Shown here: one piece after another, positions 1 through 11,221 of the stretch
Layout of the letters: each line of letters opens with the position of its first letter
Position numbering within the stretch: the stretch's first letter is position 1
Assembly: GCF_030272615.1 (NCBI RefSeq)
Contig: NC_081409.1
Span: 915,413,340 to 915,473,339, forward strand
Direction of reading: 5' to 3'
DNA: 60,000 nt
DNA from: Cryptomeria japonica
Lineage: Eukaryota; Streptophyta; Pinopsida; Cupressales; Cupressaceae
Made by a program: the position numbers and the translations under genes
Notes under the pieces: generated by a model
Seen by the model: only the letters and a program-made list of their open reading frames with translations
What the model was told of the DNA's origin: nothing
The model's database searches: none

Positions 1-138
1 GGCTGCAGGAACATCACCTTTATCAACATGCTCAAATGCAACAGGAAGCTCATGAATTGATACCGAATCATTGGCAGTTGCTGTAGGAACCTTGCCATTT
101 GCTGCAGGAACTTGTATTTCATTGTGGGGAGCAAACTA
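1..138 (-). pseudogene. Open continuation after integrase with repeated VPAA/VPTA motif
   Basis: After the TAG at 136-138 the integrase frame stays open for 45 codons to the window edge. It encodes VPAANG, VPTATAN and VPAA, so the nucleotide motif GTTCCTGCAGC (minus strand) acts here as a coding repeat. The TAG may be a premature stop rather than the true end of pol, with an extra C-terminal region or a separate 3' ORF (known in Athila relatives) continuing left. No known domain is visible. Confidence 0.4.
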
Positions 139-1433
139 CTGCAAGAACTCTTCTCTAGTAGCTAGCTTGTGATAAAGTCGTAGTCGGTGTCCATTCACTA
201 AGATTTTAAATCGAACGGGATCTATTGTGGACAACCAAACTGCTCCATTCTGAAAAACTTCTTCTACCTCATAAGGACCCAACCACCTTTTTTGGAGTTT
301 TCCCATAGCATCCTTATATCTGGAATCATACAGGAGTGCCTAGTCACCAACTTTGAATTTATTTTCTCTGATATATTTATCATGCCATCTAGCTCTTTGG
401 TTTTGAATCAATTTTGTCTGTTGAACAACTATCTTTCTCCATTCATCAAGAGCATTTAATTGCCGAATGCATTCCTTCTGTGCTTCAGACAATGTCATAT
501 TTAGTTGTAGAGTTGTTCTCAAGGTTTTATGCTCAAATTCAATAGGCATCATTTTTGTTTTTCTATAAACCATCTCAAAAGGTGTGAATCCAATTAGTGT
601 TTTCCATGTTGTTCTATATGCCCAAATTGCCTCTGAAAGCCGACTAGACCAATCTTTTTTGAGGATAGACACTGTTTTGGTAAGAATAGACTCAAGCTCT
701 CTGTTGGTAACTTCTACTTGGCCATTAGACTGTGGATGATATGAAGTAGATTTCCCATGTCTTATATTGTATTCATTGACCAAAGCTTTTATCAATGTTG
801 ATGTAAATTGAGGTCTCTGATCTGAGACAATTTCCCTGGGTACTCCATACCTTGTAAATATTTCTTCATAGAGAAACTCAGCTACCTTATTATCTCTTGC
901 ATATTGCATAGCTCTAGCTTCTACCCATTTTGTCACATAGTCTGTACATACAAGATATAAGATTTGCCATTAGAAGGTGGATCAATGGGGCCTACAAAAT
1001 CTAATCCCCACTTGTCAAATGGTGTAACAGATATTTGAGGATATAGTGGCATCTCATCAGATTTTGTAGGTCTGCCCATTCACTGACATCTGTCACACTT
1101 CCTTGTGTACTGAGCTGCATCCTTGTGTAGTGTAGGCCAATAATAACCAGTATTGAGTATTTTCAATGTTGTCCTTTTGGTAGCAAAATGACCTCCACAT
1201 GGCTCATCATGACAAGCATGCAAGATGTCATATGTTTCATCCTCTCTGACACATCTTCGCATGACTTGATCAGGTTCAGTATAAAATAGACAATCAGTAA
1301 TCCATGAAAAGTTAAAACTTTTTTCAACTAGCAACCTTCTTTCCTTAGGAGAAAAAAAAATTGGCATCTTAGCTGTAGCTAAATAGTTGGCAATATCAGC
1401 ATACCAAGGAGTATGAGCATGTATGAGAAACAA
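136..1433 (-). pseudogene. Integrase (Ty3/gypsy, Athila-like), broken
   Basis: Would insert element cDNA into the genome. In order: an HHCC zinc finger (1080-1433: HACHDEPCGGHFATKRT, then CDRCQ), the catalytic core (KWGLDFVGP near 1000, then TKWVEA, VSDQRPQF, HPQSNGQVEVTNRE at 340-936) and a GPY/F-type C-terminal module (KLQKRWLGPYEVEEV, about 210-320). Three lesions are visible: TGA after CDRCQ at 1080, where the family has Arg; a one-base frameshift near 945-950 between YIL and the TKWVEA block; and TAG at ~340 after KFKVGD. The catalytic Asp and Glu positions can still be recognised, but no single frame encodes an active enzyme. Confidence 0.85.
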
Positions 1434-2186
1434 ATGCTCATCTAGAAAAGTGTCATCTATCTTTGTGTAGTCTTCCTACAATTGAAGACACGAAAGATAA
1501 TCTGCAACAACATTAGACTTCCCTGGATTATCAATAATTGTGATATCAAATTCCTGCATCAACAATAACTAGCGAGCCAATCTACCAGTGATTGATGGCT
1601 TATTTATGAGATATCTAATTGCAGTATGATTTGTATGCACAAATAGGGGATACCCTGTAATATAGTGTCTAAAATTTTTAAGGGCATATATGACAGCTAG
1701 CATTTCCTTTTCAGTAACTGTATAATTCAATTTAGGTCCTTGCCAATTCTTGCTGATATAATATATTGCATTTTCCAACTTGTCAACTTTTTGTCCCAGC
1801 ACTGCTCCTATAGCATAATCAAACGCATCAGTATGGGTTTGGAATGGTAGAGACCAATTAGATCCTTTTAGAACTGGTGCTTGAGTCAAAGCATGCTTAA
1901 GCTTTAGTAAAGCTTCATTGCATATTGAGGTCCATTTAAATTCTGCATCTTTAGTAAGCAGTGTATATAAGGGACTTGCAATTTTGTTGAAATCTTTAAT
2001 AGACCTTATGTAGTATCCAGCATGGCCAAGAAAACTTCTCACATCTTTTTGCTTCACAGGGTCATTAATATGCTGAATAACCTCAATCTTTGTTGGATCC
2101 ACTTGTATACCTTGTACAGATATATGATGACCAAGGACTATTCCTTCTTCCATCATAATGAAACACTTTTCACTGTTTAGAGACAA
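1434..2186 (-). pseudogene. RNase H and connection to integrase, Athila-like pol
   Basis: RNase H would degrade the RNA of the RNA:DNA hybrid during element replication. The frame 1569-2186 opens with the end of RT (LNSEKCF, then VLGHHIS), the thumb block (RSFLGHAGYYIRSIKDF) and an RNase H domain with TDAFDYAIGAVLGQ, NYTVTEKEMLAVIYALKNFRHY and FVHTNHTAIRYLI. A TAG at 1569 replaces the residue after RLAR. The same frame continues with MQEFDI and GKSNVVADYLS, typical of the RNase H end, up to another TAG near 1478. It is part of a polyprotein, so no separate start codon is expected. Confidence 0.85.
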
Positions 2187-3062
2187 GTTGTAGTCTTCAC
2201 ACCGCTACAAAACTTTCTTCAAATTACCTAATGCTTGATCAAATTTAGAACTATAAGTTGTAAAATCATCCATGTAAATTTCTACAATGTCTTGAGAAAT
2301 ATCAGAAAAAATACTGATCGCGGCCCTTTAAAAAGTGGCTGGAGCATTACACAAACCAAAAGGAAGAACAAAATATGCATAAGTGCCCCATGGGCAAGTA
2401 AATGTTGTTTCTCTTGATCCTCAGGAGCTATTTGTATCTGATTATAGCCACTAAATCCATCTAGGAATGAAAAATATCTCTTACCAGCAAGAGAATCCAA
2501 TGCCTGATCCACAAATGGCAGTGGAGAATGATCCTTCCTTGTGGCTAATTTCAAGGCTCTATAATCAACACATACTCTCCATTTGCCTCCCTTTTTAGGA
2601 ACTATCACCAAAGGTGATACTCATTGACTGTCAGAGATAGGATAGATAAACCTAGCTTTCAACAATTTCTACAATTCTTTTTTAACTATCTCCTTCAAGT
2701 TAGGATTGATTCTTCTTTGAGGTTTTCTGAGGGGGCAACACTCATCCTTTATGTAAATGCGATGAGTACAAATTTTTGGATCAATTCCATTTATATCCTT
2801 GTAATCCCATGCAAAGGCATTTCTATGGAGTTTTAGCAAGTCCACTAGGCTATCCTTCTGAGTATCTGTTATACTCTTATTGATGTTCAAATATTTATTC
2901 AATTCAACCTCTATCTTGATAGTAAGATCAATCTGATTTATATCAGAAATATGAGAATATGACAATTCCTGCGGCAACAAGGTATGCAAGATATAAGTGG
3001 CTGTAGGAAAGTCCAACCCTGCAATATTAGGAACCAATTCCTGCAATTCTTGGTCTTCTATT
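2187..3062 (-). pseudogene. Reverse transcriptase, Athila-like, broken
   Basis: Would copy element RNA to cDNA. The N-terminal part (2669-3046) has the linker KLHRNAFAWDYKDINGIDP and HRIYIKDECCP. The next segment (2282-2611) has VIVPKKGGKWRVCVDYRALK, SPLPFVDQALDSLAGKRYFSFLDGFSGYNQI; the catalytic YMDDF is readable at about 2262-2280. Lesions: TAG after KKEL (~2667), TGA at 2621-2623 where the family has Trp before VSP, and a frameshift near 2415 just after APEDQEK, so the highly conserved palm segment that follows is read in another frame. Confidence 0.88.
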
Positions 3063-3064
3063 AA

Positions 3065-3786
3065 TTAATTGATCAAGACCTTATAAAGGATTGATTCTTC
3101 ATCATATAACTGCATGAGTGGCACTTGATTAATCATCATAAGGTGATTAATAAAGTCAATTTCTTCAGATTCCTCTCCCAAAATAGGCCAAAGAGCCTGC
3201 TGCTGCTCAAGTTGAGGTTGTGTAGGGGAATACAAAGCTAATGTTTTTGTGGAACTGCCATCTAAAATAGTCATGTCTCCTGATCTACACCCAATATATG
3301 CATCAACTGTGGCAAGCCATGGTCTTCCCAAAATGACTGGATATCCCCCCAATGTTGCTTTTGGAGATAAAATCATAAAGTCTACAGGATATTCCTAGGA
3401 ATCTAGAATAACTACTATATCCTTTATGATACCATCAGGTCTTACCATGGAGCCATCAGCAAATTGGAGAACTATGGGTGTAGCCCTTAAACTATCTATC
3501 TCTAGATGTTTCATTACTTCCCTTGTCATTACATTAATGGCTGCCCCTAGATCAACTAAAACATTTTTTATTTGACTGCCATTAATGACTATACTCACAA
3601 CAGGACTACCTGGATCAGAATACTTTGGAATAGCAATTTTTCCTAACATAATATTAGCCAATTGACCCATAACATGAACTGTTTGTGGATCTTTTTTCTT
3701 CTTGCCAGGTTTCTTTAGGCATGCTTCTCTCAATGCCTTACCATATATTGGGACATCCTTTATTGCTTGCAAAATGGAATTTTAAC
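3065..3786 (-). pseudogene. Retroelement aspartic protease region, Athila-like
   Basis: Would cleave the Gag-Pol polyprotein. The active-site block is NVLVDLGAAINVM (within 3395-3772), with DLG instead of the DSG/DTG of most retroviral proteases; DLG is usual in Athila-type elements. The second half, YPVILGRPWLATVDAYIGC (3065-3376), carries the flap-proximal ILGRPWL block. A stop separates the halves at 3395. Downstream EEIDFINHL and LYDEES form the acidic linker before RT. Upstream of the active site is the basic stretch KKPGKKKKDP. Confidence 0.82.
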
Positions 3787-3789
3787 ACA

Positions 3790-5622
3790 AATATGCTTTA
3801 GCTGATCAAGAATATCAAAGCTTTGCTGTTCTTCAATGGAAAATTCTTTGTCTTTCAGTCTATGGGGAAATGGTGGTAATATTTAATTCTGAGGTATTAC
3901 ATCTTTAGGATCAGATATTGGCTGCTCTTCTCGTACCTCAGTAATAACTGGTTGAGAGGGATTAGGTAGAGTTGTGCCAGATCGAAGGTGAATATCATCT
4001 AGTGATAAAGAATAGGCAAGGTATTGATTAGCATTAGCTGAATAAGCTTGTTGTTGTTGCTGAGATTTGATATTTGGGTTAGGCAACGGTTGAGTAGGCA
4101 GCTGTGTTGGCTTGGGAGGTGGTGTTGTGGCTACAAGAGGTGGCATTAAAGCAGGAGGTTGTGGCTGCTAAGCAGGGGGTTGATATCCAGAAGATTGGGA
4201 TGACCATGATGGGTTTCCCCTCCATTGAGAGGTAGGTTACCAATTCCCTTGAAATTGGTTCCCTGCACCCTAAGGTGGATACTAGTTTCCCTGTGGCTAC
4301 TGCCACTGGGGGATTTGATTAGCAAATTGCTGTCCTTGGCCTTGTGATCCATACCAATGTGGATAATTACCAAAATTTTGAGAATACTGTGGTAGCCATT
4401 GGTTATTTGGTGTATAAGAATTACCACTATAACCAGAAAAGGAAAGTGGATTAGGTGGCATACCTTGTCTTTGAAAATTTGGTTTTCTTTGACCAACATA
4501 GAAGACTTGTTCATCCTCACCTTGAATTGGTTTGAAATTAGGTACTTCAACATTTGCAACCATCTTACATCTACAATCTTTCTTTCGCTACTTACAATGA
4601 GGGCATAATTCTGCAAGAAATGCATCAGCTTCCTCATGCTTCTTCTTAGCTACCAATGTATCCAACTGAGTAGCCATATTGTTTATAATGTCCTCCTTGA
4701 AATATTTTAACAAATGGCTAAGTTCCAATCTAGAAACTTTAGTTCCAGATGATGATGGTGATGCCCCTGACTTAAATGTCCTATTCTTCTTAGAAGTAGA
4801 TCTGGAATATTTCTTACAAATTTGTCCTATTTCAACCCAAGTAGCTTGTGTAATGTCACCTCCCCCCATGAGATCTAAGGAATCGATGCATTCATCACTG
4901 ATACCCCTCAAGAATATCAATTTGAGGGAATCTTCATTCAGAGTACTATGCTTGGACTTCTTGACACTAAACAAAAACCTTTCCTAATAATCCTCAAGGC
5001 TCTCATCTTCAGTTTGTGTCATTCTAAAGATATCATCCCCATGATGATCAGTGCCTCTACAATAATCTTTGTATATTGCAAGAAACAATTGTTTCATCTC
5101 ATCCCATGTATTGATTGTGCTACTACCCAAGCTCATAAACCATATCAAGGATGACTCCTTCAAAGTGGCTGGAAATTTTTTGAGTTTATGGGCATCTGTA
5201 GTATAATCAAAACTCCTACAGAGAATGTCAAACTCAAACAGAAATGTATCCGGATCCTCTGTCACCAACACATAGAATTTAGGAAGTGAAGATTCTGGAA
5301 TGTTCTTGAGGTTATCATTATCATGCTAGTCAGAGATGGGAAACTCAAATGTTGGACCAGGTGGTGGTGGTGGATTATTTCCAATAGGAGGTGGCTTCCC
5401 TTGCATTGGACTTGTGGGGGTTATTACAATAGGCAATTCTTCTTCTTATGGACCAAAAAGGAACTAAAGACTACCTTCTGGAAATTCAGACTCAGGGTGA
5501 TTCAAATTTTGTGGGACTTGATATAGCTCAGAAAAAGGGTTTATATCTGGAAAACTATCTTATGCATGAGTAGTATGAGTGGGCAAAAATCTACCTCTGC
5601 CATCTCTTCTTCTATTATGCAT
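3790..5622 (-). pseudogene. Gag (capsid/nucleocapsid) region, Athila-like, fragmented
   Basis: Would form the element's particle. A plausible ATG at 5620-5622 starts MHNRRRDGRG, 72 bp inside the primer-binding site. The retrotransposon-gag fold is visible at 4984-5271 (DPDTFLFEFDILCRSF, then LIWFMSLGSSTINTWDEMKQLFL) and continues at 4588-4974 (LKLIFLRGISDECIDSL). A cysteine cluster CPHCK...CRCK lies at about 4570-4615 in place of a clean CCHC knuckle. A Gln/Pro-rich tail follows (3883-4563). Stops interrupt at 4984, 4588, 4297 and 3883, and a one-base frameshift near 3775 separates PPFPHRLKDKEFS (before it) from the AIKDVPIYGK segment. Confidence 0.8.
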
Positions 5623-5693
5623 GCAGATTCATGAAATTTCAAACAATTAACTAGAAACTAAAATAATCATAAAAGGTTCTTAGCTTGACACCA

Positions 5694-5711
5694 TCCCTGG
5701 CAATGGCGCCA
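5694..5711 (-). other. Primer-binding site, tRNA-Asp type
   Basis: The minus strand reads TGGCGCCATTGCCAGGGA, 16 of 18 identical to TGGCGCCGTTGCCGGGGA, the site described for Athila-type plant gypsy elements and complementary to the tRNA-Asp 3' end (recalled, not searched). It lies just inside the LTR and 72 bp before the presumed gag ATG, fixing element orientation as minus. Confidence 0.85.
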
Positions 5712-6950
5712 AAAATTTCTACCCCAACTATAATGACAATAATAATACCTCTAATTGAAATCTCAATCCGAAGTTTGGACATTCATATGGTAGAGTTTAC
5801 TATTCTCATGGCTGGTGTTCATTTAATTGTCAATCCAGGAACGTAAAACTTGAAATGGGTCTGCAATATATATGCACTAAGCTCCTTAAATGATTATTCT
5901 GTATTACTACAGGAAAGGTAGGAATGGAAATCATAAAAGGCTAAATGAAAGCTTTACAAAACTCTGCTGAAATGATCTAATGAAAATAACAAGAATCACA
6001 CCATTCTACCTTGGCTGTAGGAACAGTCAAAGGATCTATTTCCAGTAACTGCAGGAACAATCCAGTCATGAACTTCTACTGCAACTAAGTAAAAATTAAC
6101 TTCACTAATCATAAACACAGGATCACTCACCAAGTGGGCCCCCTTGGATGAGTGATATCAAACTCTCAACAAAGAACTATTAATAGATCAGAACAACATA
6201 TTCTTATTCATTTCTTCCTAAAAAAATGATTACATATTTTTCAAAAAGAGAAAATTCAGAACGCTTGGCAAAACTCTGCTCAATTCCTTTCCATTTTGTC
6301 TAACTCTCATAAAGAATGAAGAGCTTATTATAAAGAAAAGATAAACTACAATGGACAACTCAAGTTACACTCAAAAGAAGAGGCGGATAGCTACAGATGA
6401 AGGGGATAACAGAGAGCTTGGCTGCAGGAACTGTAGATATGAAATCGAACCACAATCTTTGCACGCCAAAGCGATATTTTGCGAATTAAATATGCACCAG
6501 AGTTAAAGTCCCATGGTGAAGTACAACTGCTCTGATTATACCATACATTGCACTCGCTTGAATCTCCTTCAGTTTGACCTCCAGCTATCTGAACGTGATT
6601 CTCCAGTCCTTAGGTGCGAAAGAAAATCCTCCACCGCTGCATCAATTATTATCTGCACTAAAATAGAAACAACATACAAGGACATGCATATGTATCTTAT
6701 GTAACTAATATATTCATTAACTCACATATGAAATCATCCCAAATAATCTGCATATCATAGGGACAAATCATTTGGCTGCACGAATAAATTGGCATGGCTG
6801 CAGGAATTAACCGACAAAGTTCAAACATGACTTCTTGAGTTCAGTTTTAAAACATGGATTACATATAGTCAATTCACAATACCTTACTATCATAATGCAA
6901 CCCAAAAGATAACAAAAACCTAAGAGTCCTGATAAAAAACATGTCAATAC
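5712..6950 (-). repeat. Probable 5' LTR of the Athila-like element
   Basis: The stretch to the right of the primer site has no coding signal and is where the 5' LTR must lie. It holds five copies of GCTGCAGGAAC-like motifs (6014, 6048, 6421, 6775, 6797), also found in the 3' coding region at 2, 80 and 101. The exact TG/CA ends cannot be set without the partner LTR. The outer part (about 6450-6950) may belong to another sequence. Confidence 0.55.
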
Positions 6951-6959
6951 ATCGACTTA

Positions 6960-8351
6960 TCACGGATGATGTCGGTTCATTCTTGGTCTTCTTCTTCGCT
7001 TAATGAGTTTTCTTTGGCTTTTCCTCAGACACAGTTTCCTCTGAGTCTAGAGAGGTGTTCCTTGTCTTCCTCTTTCTCTGGAACACTTTAGCCGGTGCAG
7101 CTTTCAGTTTCTTCTTAGCTGGTGACTGCTTGGTTACTTTGGGAGTTGCAGTAGTAACTGGTGCGGATGCTGTAGGCACTGCCTTTGCCTTTTTCTTTCA
7201 TGGTCCTTTCTCTTTCACTGTTGGTGGTTCCTCAGCCGGTGCTATCCTCTCTAGGTAGGTGCCGGTTCTCTTTGCCTTAGGATCAAGCAGTGAGGTAATA
7301 AGGGTAGAGGCATACCCTTCCAGCATGTCGTACATCACCTCATAGCCCATTGGCTCCACTTCTTCCATTCTAGGCTTAACAACCTCCATTATGCATTTGT
7401 CTACTTGAATGGTGAAACAGATGTCATCTTCATATTTCTTGACGATATCACTTGAGATCCTCATCCTTTGGCTCATTTTTCATCTGAACTCATCAAAATA
7501 CTTGTTCAGAACTTCAGGATAACTGGTTCCTACTACTTGCAAACTTTCCTTTATCTGTTTGGTAACCGGTTGGTCCACAGACCACTAAATGTCTCCCACT
7601 CCTGGGAAGTATCCTTGAAAGTAAAAGAACAACCCAACCAATAGTTGTCCAAACTTGAACCTTAGTGCATTATCTTGTTTGATTGATTTCAGGTTCAATA
7701 GGAGTTTCCTCTGCATACCGATGCATAGATCGAATGATGCATCCTCCTTATCATCCGGTAAGCGGCATTTACCGCTGCAGCAGATACAGAGTTGATTATG
7801 TTGGCTGAGAATGTCCAGTAGCCTATCACCATGCAGGCATACTTAACTAGATCATCCTTGATTGAATTTACAGTCATGCCCCATGAGTCACTCACTGAAC
7901 CGGTGAGCTTGGACATCTCAGTTTTGCTAACTGTCCTTAGGGTTGGCACATCCTCTGTATTGTAGAAATTGGTGACGACATGAATTGCCTATGGCGTAAT
8001 ATCATGCATTCTCTCCAGGTACATCTTGTCACCATGGACCCTGCTCAGAATAATCCTTATATGATCTTCTGTAAAATCCTCTAAGGAGTAAACAACATTG
8101 TGGAGTTTCTTCTTCTCCAAAATACTATACTCCGATTTGATCATCTTATCTTGTCCACAAAACAAACCTAGCTGAGTATGGATAGCTAGAGACCCTAGGT
8201 CTTCGAGTTTACAATCAATATAATCTAATATTCCCTCTTCTACTATCACTCCAGCTGGAACTTGTGATAGGGCATTATATTTTGACTTCCCTTGAATAAA
8301 ACTTTCCGACTCAATAGATGCACTAGAACTGGTATGAGATGCGGAAGCCAT
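6960..8351 (-). pseudogene. Unknown retroelement-associated gene (MASAS protein), decayed
   Basis: No known domain recognised. It begins at ATG 8351 (MASASHTSSSASIESESF) and runs to 7989, a TAG; the same frame resumes and stays open to 7695 (TLRTVSKTEMSKLTGS, VKYACMVIGYWTFSANI). A frameshift near 7765 shifts the homologous-looking continuation (KEDASFDLCIGMQRKLLLNL, LLVGLFFYFQGYFPGVGD) to another frame, which continues through 7198-7476 (KKYEDDICFTIQVDKCI, EPMGYEVMYDMLEGYAS) into a Lys/Ala/Pro-rich tail (AKKKLKAAPAKV) near 6960. Roughly 460 codons in total. It lies downstream of the zinc-knuckle gene on the same strand, so it is probably an extra ORF carried by the copia-type element. Confidence 0.55.
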
Positions 8352-8790
8352 TGTAGAAATTTTAAGAACTCAAGAAATACCGTATAAAACACGTGAATTT
8401 AGGGATTTTCGATTCTCCTTCACTCCTCACTTCGTCGGTAGTTGAATCACCGCTTTGTGTTCTCCACTTGAGCATTTACTATTTGAATTTGAATCTCCTT
8501 CGCGGTTTCTCAATTTCTCGAAATCTCTGCTCAAATCACCTTTTCGTTGCTCTGCTCTTTGAAAACCTCTTCTTCGCTTGAAAACTGATAGTGAGAAATG
8601 ATTTCAAAAAGGCTTTTAAACATAGTCCTCACCTACCATCATTAATGCTCCTCCATTAGGGCATAAACCCTAATTTGCCTTTTTACCATTTCCGGTCTTC
8701 TGCCAAGTGACAGGTATCATATACCGATTAAGGTCTTTTGTCGGTATAAACTGGGGGTTCGAAAAAATTTTACCATTTGCTCCCCCTAAG
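8352..8790. promoter_or_regulatory. Presumed leader/promoter region of the MASAS gene
   Basis: A 440-bp gap between the stop of the zinc-knuckle gene (8802) and the MASAS ATG (8351). On the minus strand it is AT-rich and then purine-rich, ending in ATTTCTACAATGGCTTCC, a good plant start context. No TATA box is clear enough to place. If a promoter is here, the second gene could be expressed independently of the LTR; this is inference. Confidence 0.3.
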
Positions 8791-8801
8791 CCTTTTGAAG
8801 C

Positions 8802-10079
8802 TTAGTTTGTCGAGTCCAATATTTCCACACTAGGTGCAGAAACTGGTTCCTCTTCCAACATTACTAGTTTCTTCTTCCAAGTTTTGTTCATGCCCACTTG
8901 AACTATTTCAACATCAATTCCTCCTTCCGGAGTGACCGGTATATCATCAGATATACTCTTTCTGCTTCTGCAGAAACTTGCAATGTGACCCGGTTTGTTG
9001 CAATGATAGCAAACCAATCCAGGTGCTCTCCAAGGTCCATTGTTTATGTTTCCATTATTCCTTCTGCATGTTGCAGCAGTGTGACCATGACCATGACATA
9101 CCATACAGTTTGCTCTCCATCCGGTTGCAACTTGATAGCCACCACTTCTTGGCTGATGATTGAAGACATTAAACCAGTTGTGGTTCTGGTTCACAAAAGG
9201 TTTGGGACCAACTCCTTGGGTCCTTTGAGGATATCTTCCAGTGTTATTCATAACATACCTGCATTCAAATGCTCTATGCCCATACTTGTTGCATGCATAA
9301 CAGTTACCATCAAATCTATAGGGTCTAGGCTTATCATTTAGAAAATAAGAAAAATTGTTGTAAGCCTTACTCCTACACACATTTGCAGTATGTCTTTCTT
9401 TAAGACAGTTGAAACAAACAGGTTTAAACTTTTGCTTACCTTTATCCTTTGATTCCAGTTGTTTCTTTGATGTTCCAGCATTTGTACTAGAGGTTTCACC
9501 TTCCTCATGACTGGTATAGCCAAGTCCATCTGTATTCTTGACCGGTTTGGCAGATTCAAGCTTTTGCTCTAGCTTGACAGTGCTCTTGTTGAACTTAGCA
9601 AGTGCTTCCTTTGACTCAGAGAGTTCTTTGGAAATAGCAGCATTTGTTTCCATCAGGTTTTCATTCTCAAAGATGGCACTGTTCAGTTCACCTTGCATGT
9701 CATCCTTTTCCACTTTGCTAGCATGGAGTTGAGCATTTAGGGCACTCATCTCTTATTTCAACTTGGAGATCTCACAATCTCTTTCTTTCACTAGGTCTTC
9801 AATTTTTCTCTGGTTCTCAAGCTCTTGACACATCCGGATAGTCAGTCCTTCCAACTCCTTTCTCAGGTTGGATTTTGACTCATTCAACTTATTTACTTCT
9901 GCAATTAGGGCTTCCATATCTTCTTCATCTATAGAACTATTTTCAAATAGCTCCATCAGCTTTTCTGCATGTTCTCTCATTTTTGCTTGAGATGCCTTGT
10001 ATTTGATCATAAGATCATCATAGACTTGTTCAAACTGAGTGAGCCATTGAGTAAGTTCCCTCAAGGTGTATTCCCCCAT
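8802..10079 (-). pseudogene. Gag-like coiled-coil protein with four CCHC zinc knuckles
   Basis: Probable nucleocapsid/Gag-like protein of a copia-type element. ATG at 10077-10079 (MGEYTLREL) lies 37 bp downstream of the primer-binding site. Codons 1-109 and the first ~90 codons after the break are charged and heptad-like (KMREHAEKLMELFE, MEALIAEVNKLNESKSNL, VKLEQKLES), predicting a long coiled coil. One stop at 9750-9752 (codon 110) interrupts an otherwise open frame of 425 codons. Four knuckles of pattern CX2CX4HX4C follow: CFNCLKERHTANVC, CYACNKYGHRAFEC, CMVCHGHGHTAATC and CYHCNKPGHIASFC. Four knuckles is more than the one or two usual in copia Gag. No UBN2-type capsid domain and no pol follows, so the element is non-autonomous as seen here. 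Confidence 0.7.
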
Positions 10080-10115
10080 ATCTCTCTCCAAGTGGTTAAA
10101 CTTATAGAAAGGTAG

Positions 10116-10127
10116 GCTCTGATACCA
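10116..10127 (-). other. Primer-binding site, initiator-Met tRNA type
   Basis: Minus strand TGGTATCAGAGC is the classic plant copia primer site complementary to initiator methionine tRNA. Two bases (AT) separate it from the LTR end, and the Gag-like ATG follows after 37 bp. Confidence 0.88.
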
Positions 10128-10129
10128 AT

Positions 10130-11221
10130 TGATGAATACTAAGAGGGGGGGTGAATTAGTATGCCAAAAAACACTGCACTGAAACACTTAAACAGTCTAA
10201 AGATAAACCGATAAAACAGTTTAACAGATAGACTAGTTATCACACATGCAAACCAAAATGCAAATAAAGCATTCACCCACAAAAGCAATACAACCATAAC
10301 ACAAGATATTTGATGTGGAAACCCAAATGGGAAAAACCATGGTGAGATGGAACTCACAAGTCACTATCTGCAGAATAGAAACCAGACCGGTTAAGGTCTT
10401 ACAATGTTCTTCACCAGAACAGATCTTGTTAGGAATCTCAATCTCAGTTAGGAGATAAGTCTGATCAAGGACTACCTTGCTAGAGGATTTTAGATTCACA
10501 AAGGTGAACCACATTGTTAGAGGATTTTACAAAAGGCTTTTGGGCCTACCTGGTTAAGGGCTATAGACTTGTCAAAGATGTGAGTAATCAACAAGTGTTT
10601 GATCTATCTAATAGCACAGACTGCTCAGTTAGATCCTTGATAGCTTGTTCTTAATGCACTCCTACATTACTCCAATCTTCTACACATTCATATTCTTTCC
10701 AACTCCTCAACCTCCTTAAACCCTAGCCGCAACATCGACTATCGCAACAATAATAACAACAACCTAAAACCCTAGACATGATGTCCTTATAAAGGAAACT
10801 GATTTCATGTCGGTCCAATGGGATTGCATTACAATTTCCTAGGTTCAATAAACCTGGACATACTAGGTAGTATGAGTGTCGGCACCGTCAAACAATCGGT
10901 GGATTGGTAACTCATCACAAAATGTCGGTTGGTAATTCATCACAGAGTATTACCGGTTCATACAAAATACTGGTTTTTGGTTTATCAAGAATGAAGACTG
11001 GTAGAAATGTGTTATGCCGCTTTAATCCCTCGTACCGCTTGGTATCCACGAACCGCTTGGGGTCAACATGCCACTTTAGACCGGTAAACACATTCTGCAA
11101 AACATCAATAGTCTAAAGACTATAATACAACATACCTACAACATACCTATTTGGAACAAATACCGGTTGTGCTCTAACTCATACATATAAAGAGGATCTT
11201 AACGCAAGTGTGTGTCCATCA
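10130..11221 (-). repeat. 5' LTR of the copia-type element (1092 bp)
   Basis: The left end starts TGATG next to the primer site and the right end is CATCA at 11217-11221, giving a 5-bp terminal inverted repeat. The right end coincides with the point where an unrelated integrase frame on the plus strand begins, supporting an insertion boundary. The LTR is rich in CCGGT/ACCGG words. No second copy of this LTR is visible to the left, so the 3' LTR is deleted or outside. Confidence 0.65.

Larger units (their letters stand above)
1..6950 (-). mobile_element. Athila-like Ty3/gypsy retrotransposon, decayed and left-truncated by the window
   Basis: On the minus strand the order is LTR, primer-binding site (5694-5711), gag, protease, reverse transcriptase, RNase H, integrase, which is the Ty3/gypsy order. 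Athila affinity is inferred from the tRNA-Asp-type primer site, a protease with DLG in place of the usual DSG/DTG, and an integrase tail with the PIEFEHK-type block. Every domain has stops or frameshifts, so this copy is not autonomous. The 3' LTR lies beyond the left edge. The outer (right) edge of the 5' LTR is not fixed; 6950 is a guess where a different minus-strand gene begins. Confidence 0.85.

Noticed and set aside
6520-6545. GCTCTGATTATACCA resembling a minus-strand initiator-Met primer site
   Set aside because: Two extra bases break the match and no LTR end adjoins it.
10720-10775. AAACCCTAG words as telomeric repeats
   Set aside because: Only two scattered copies; no array.
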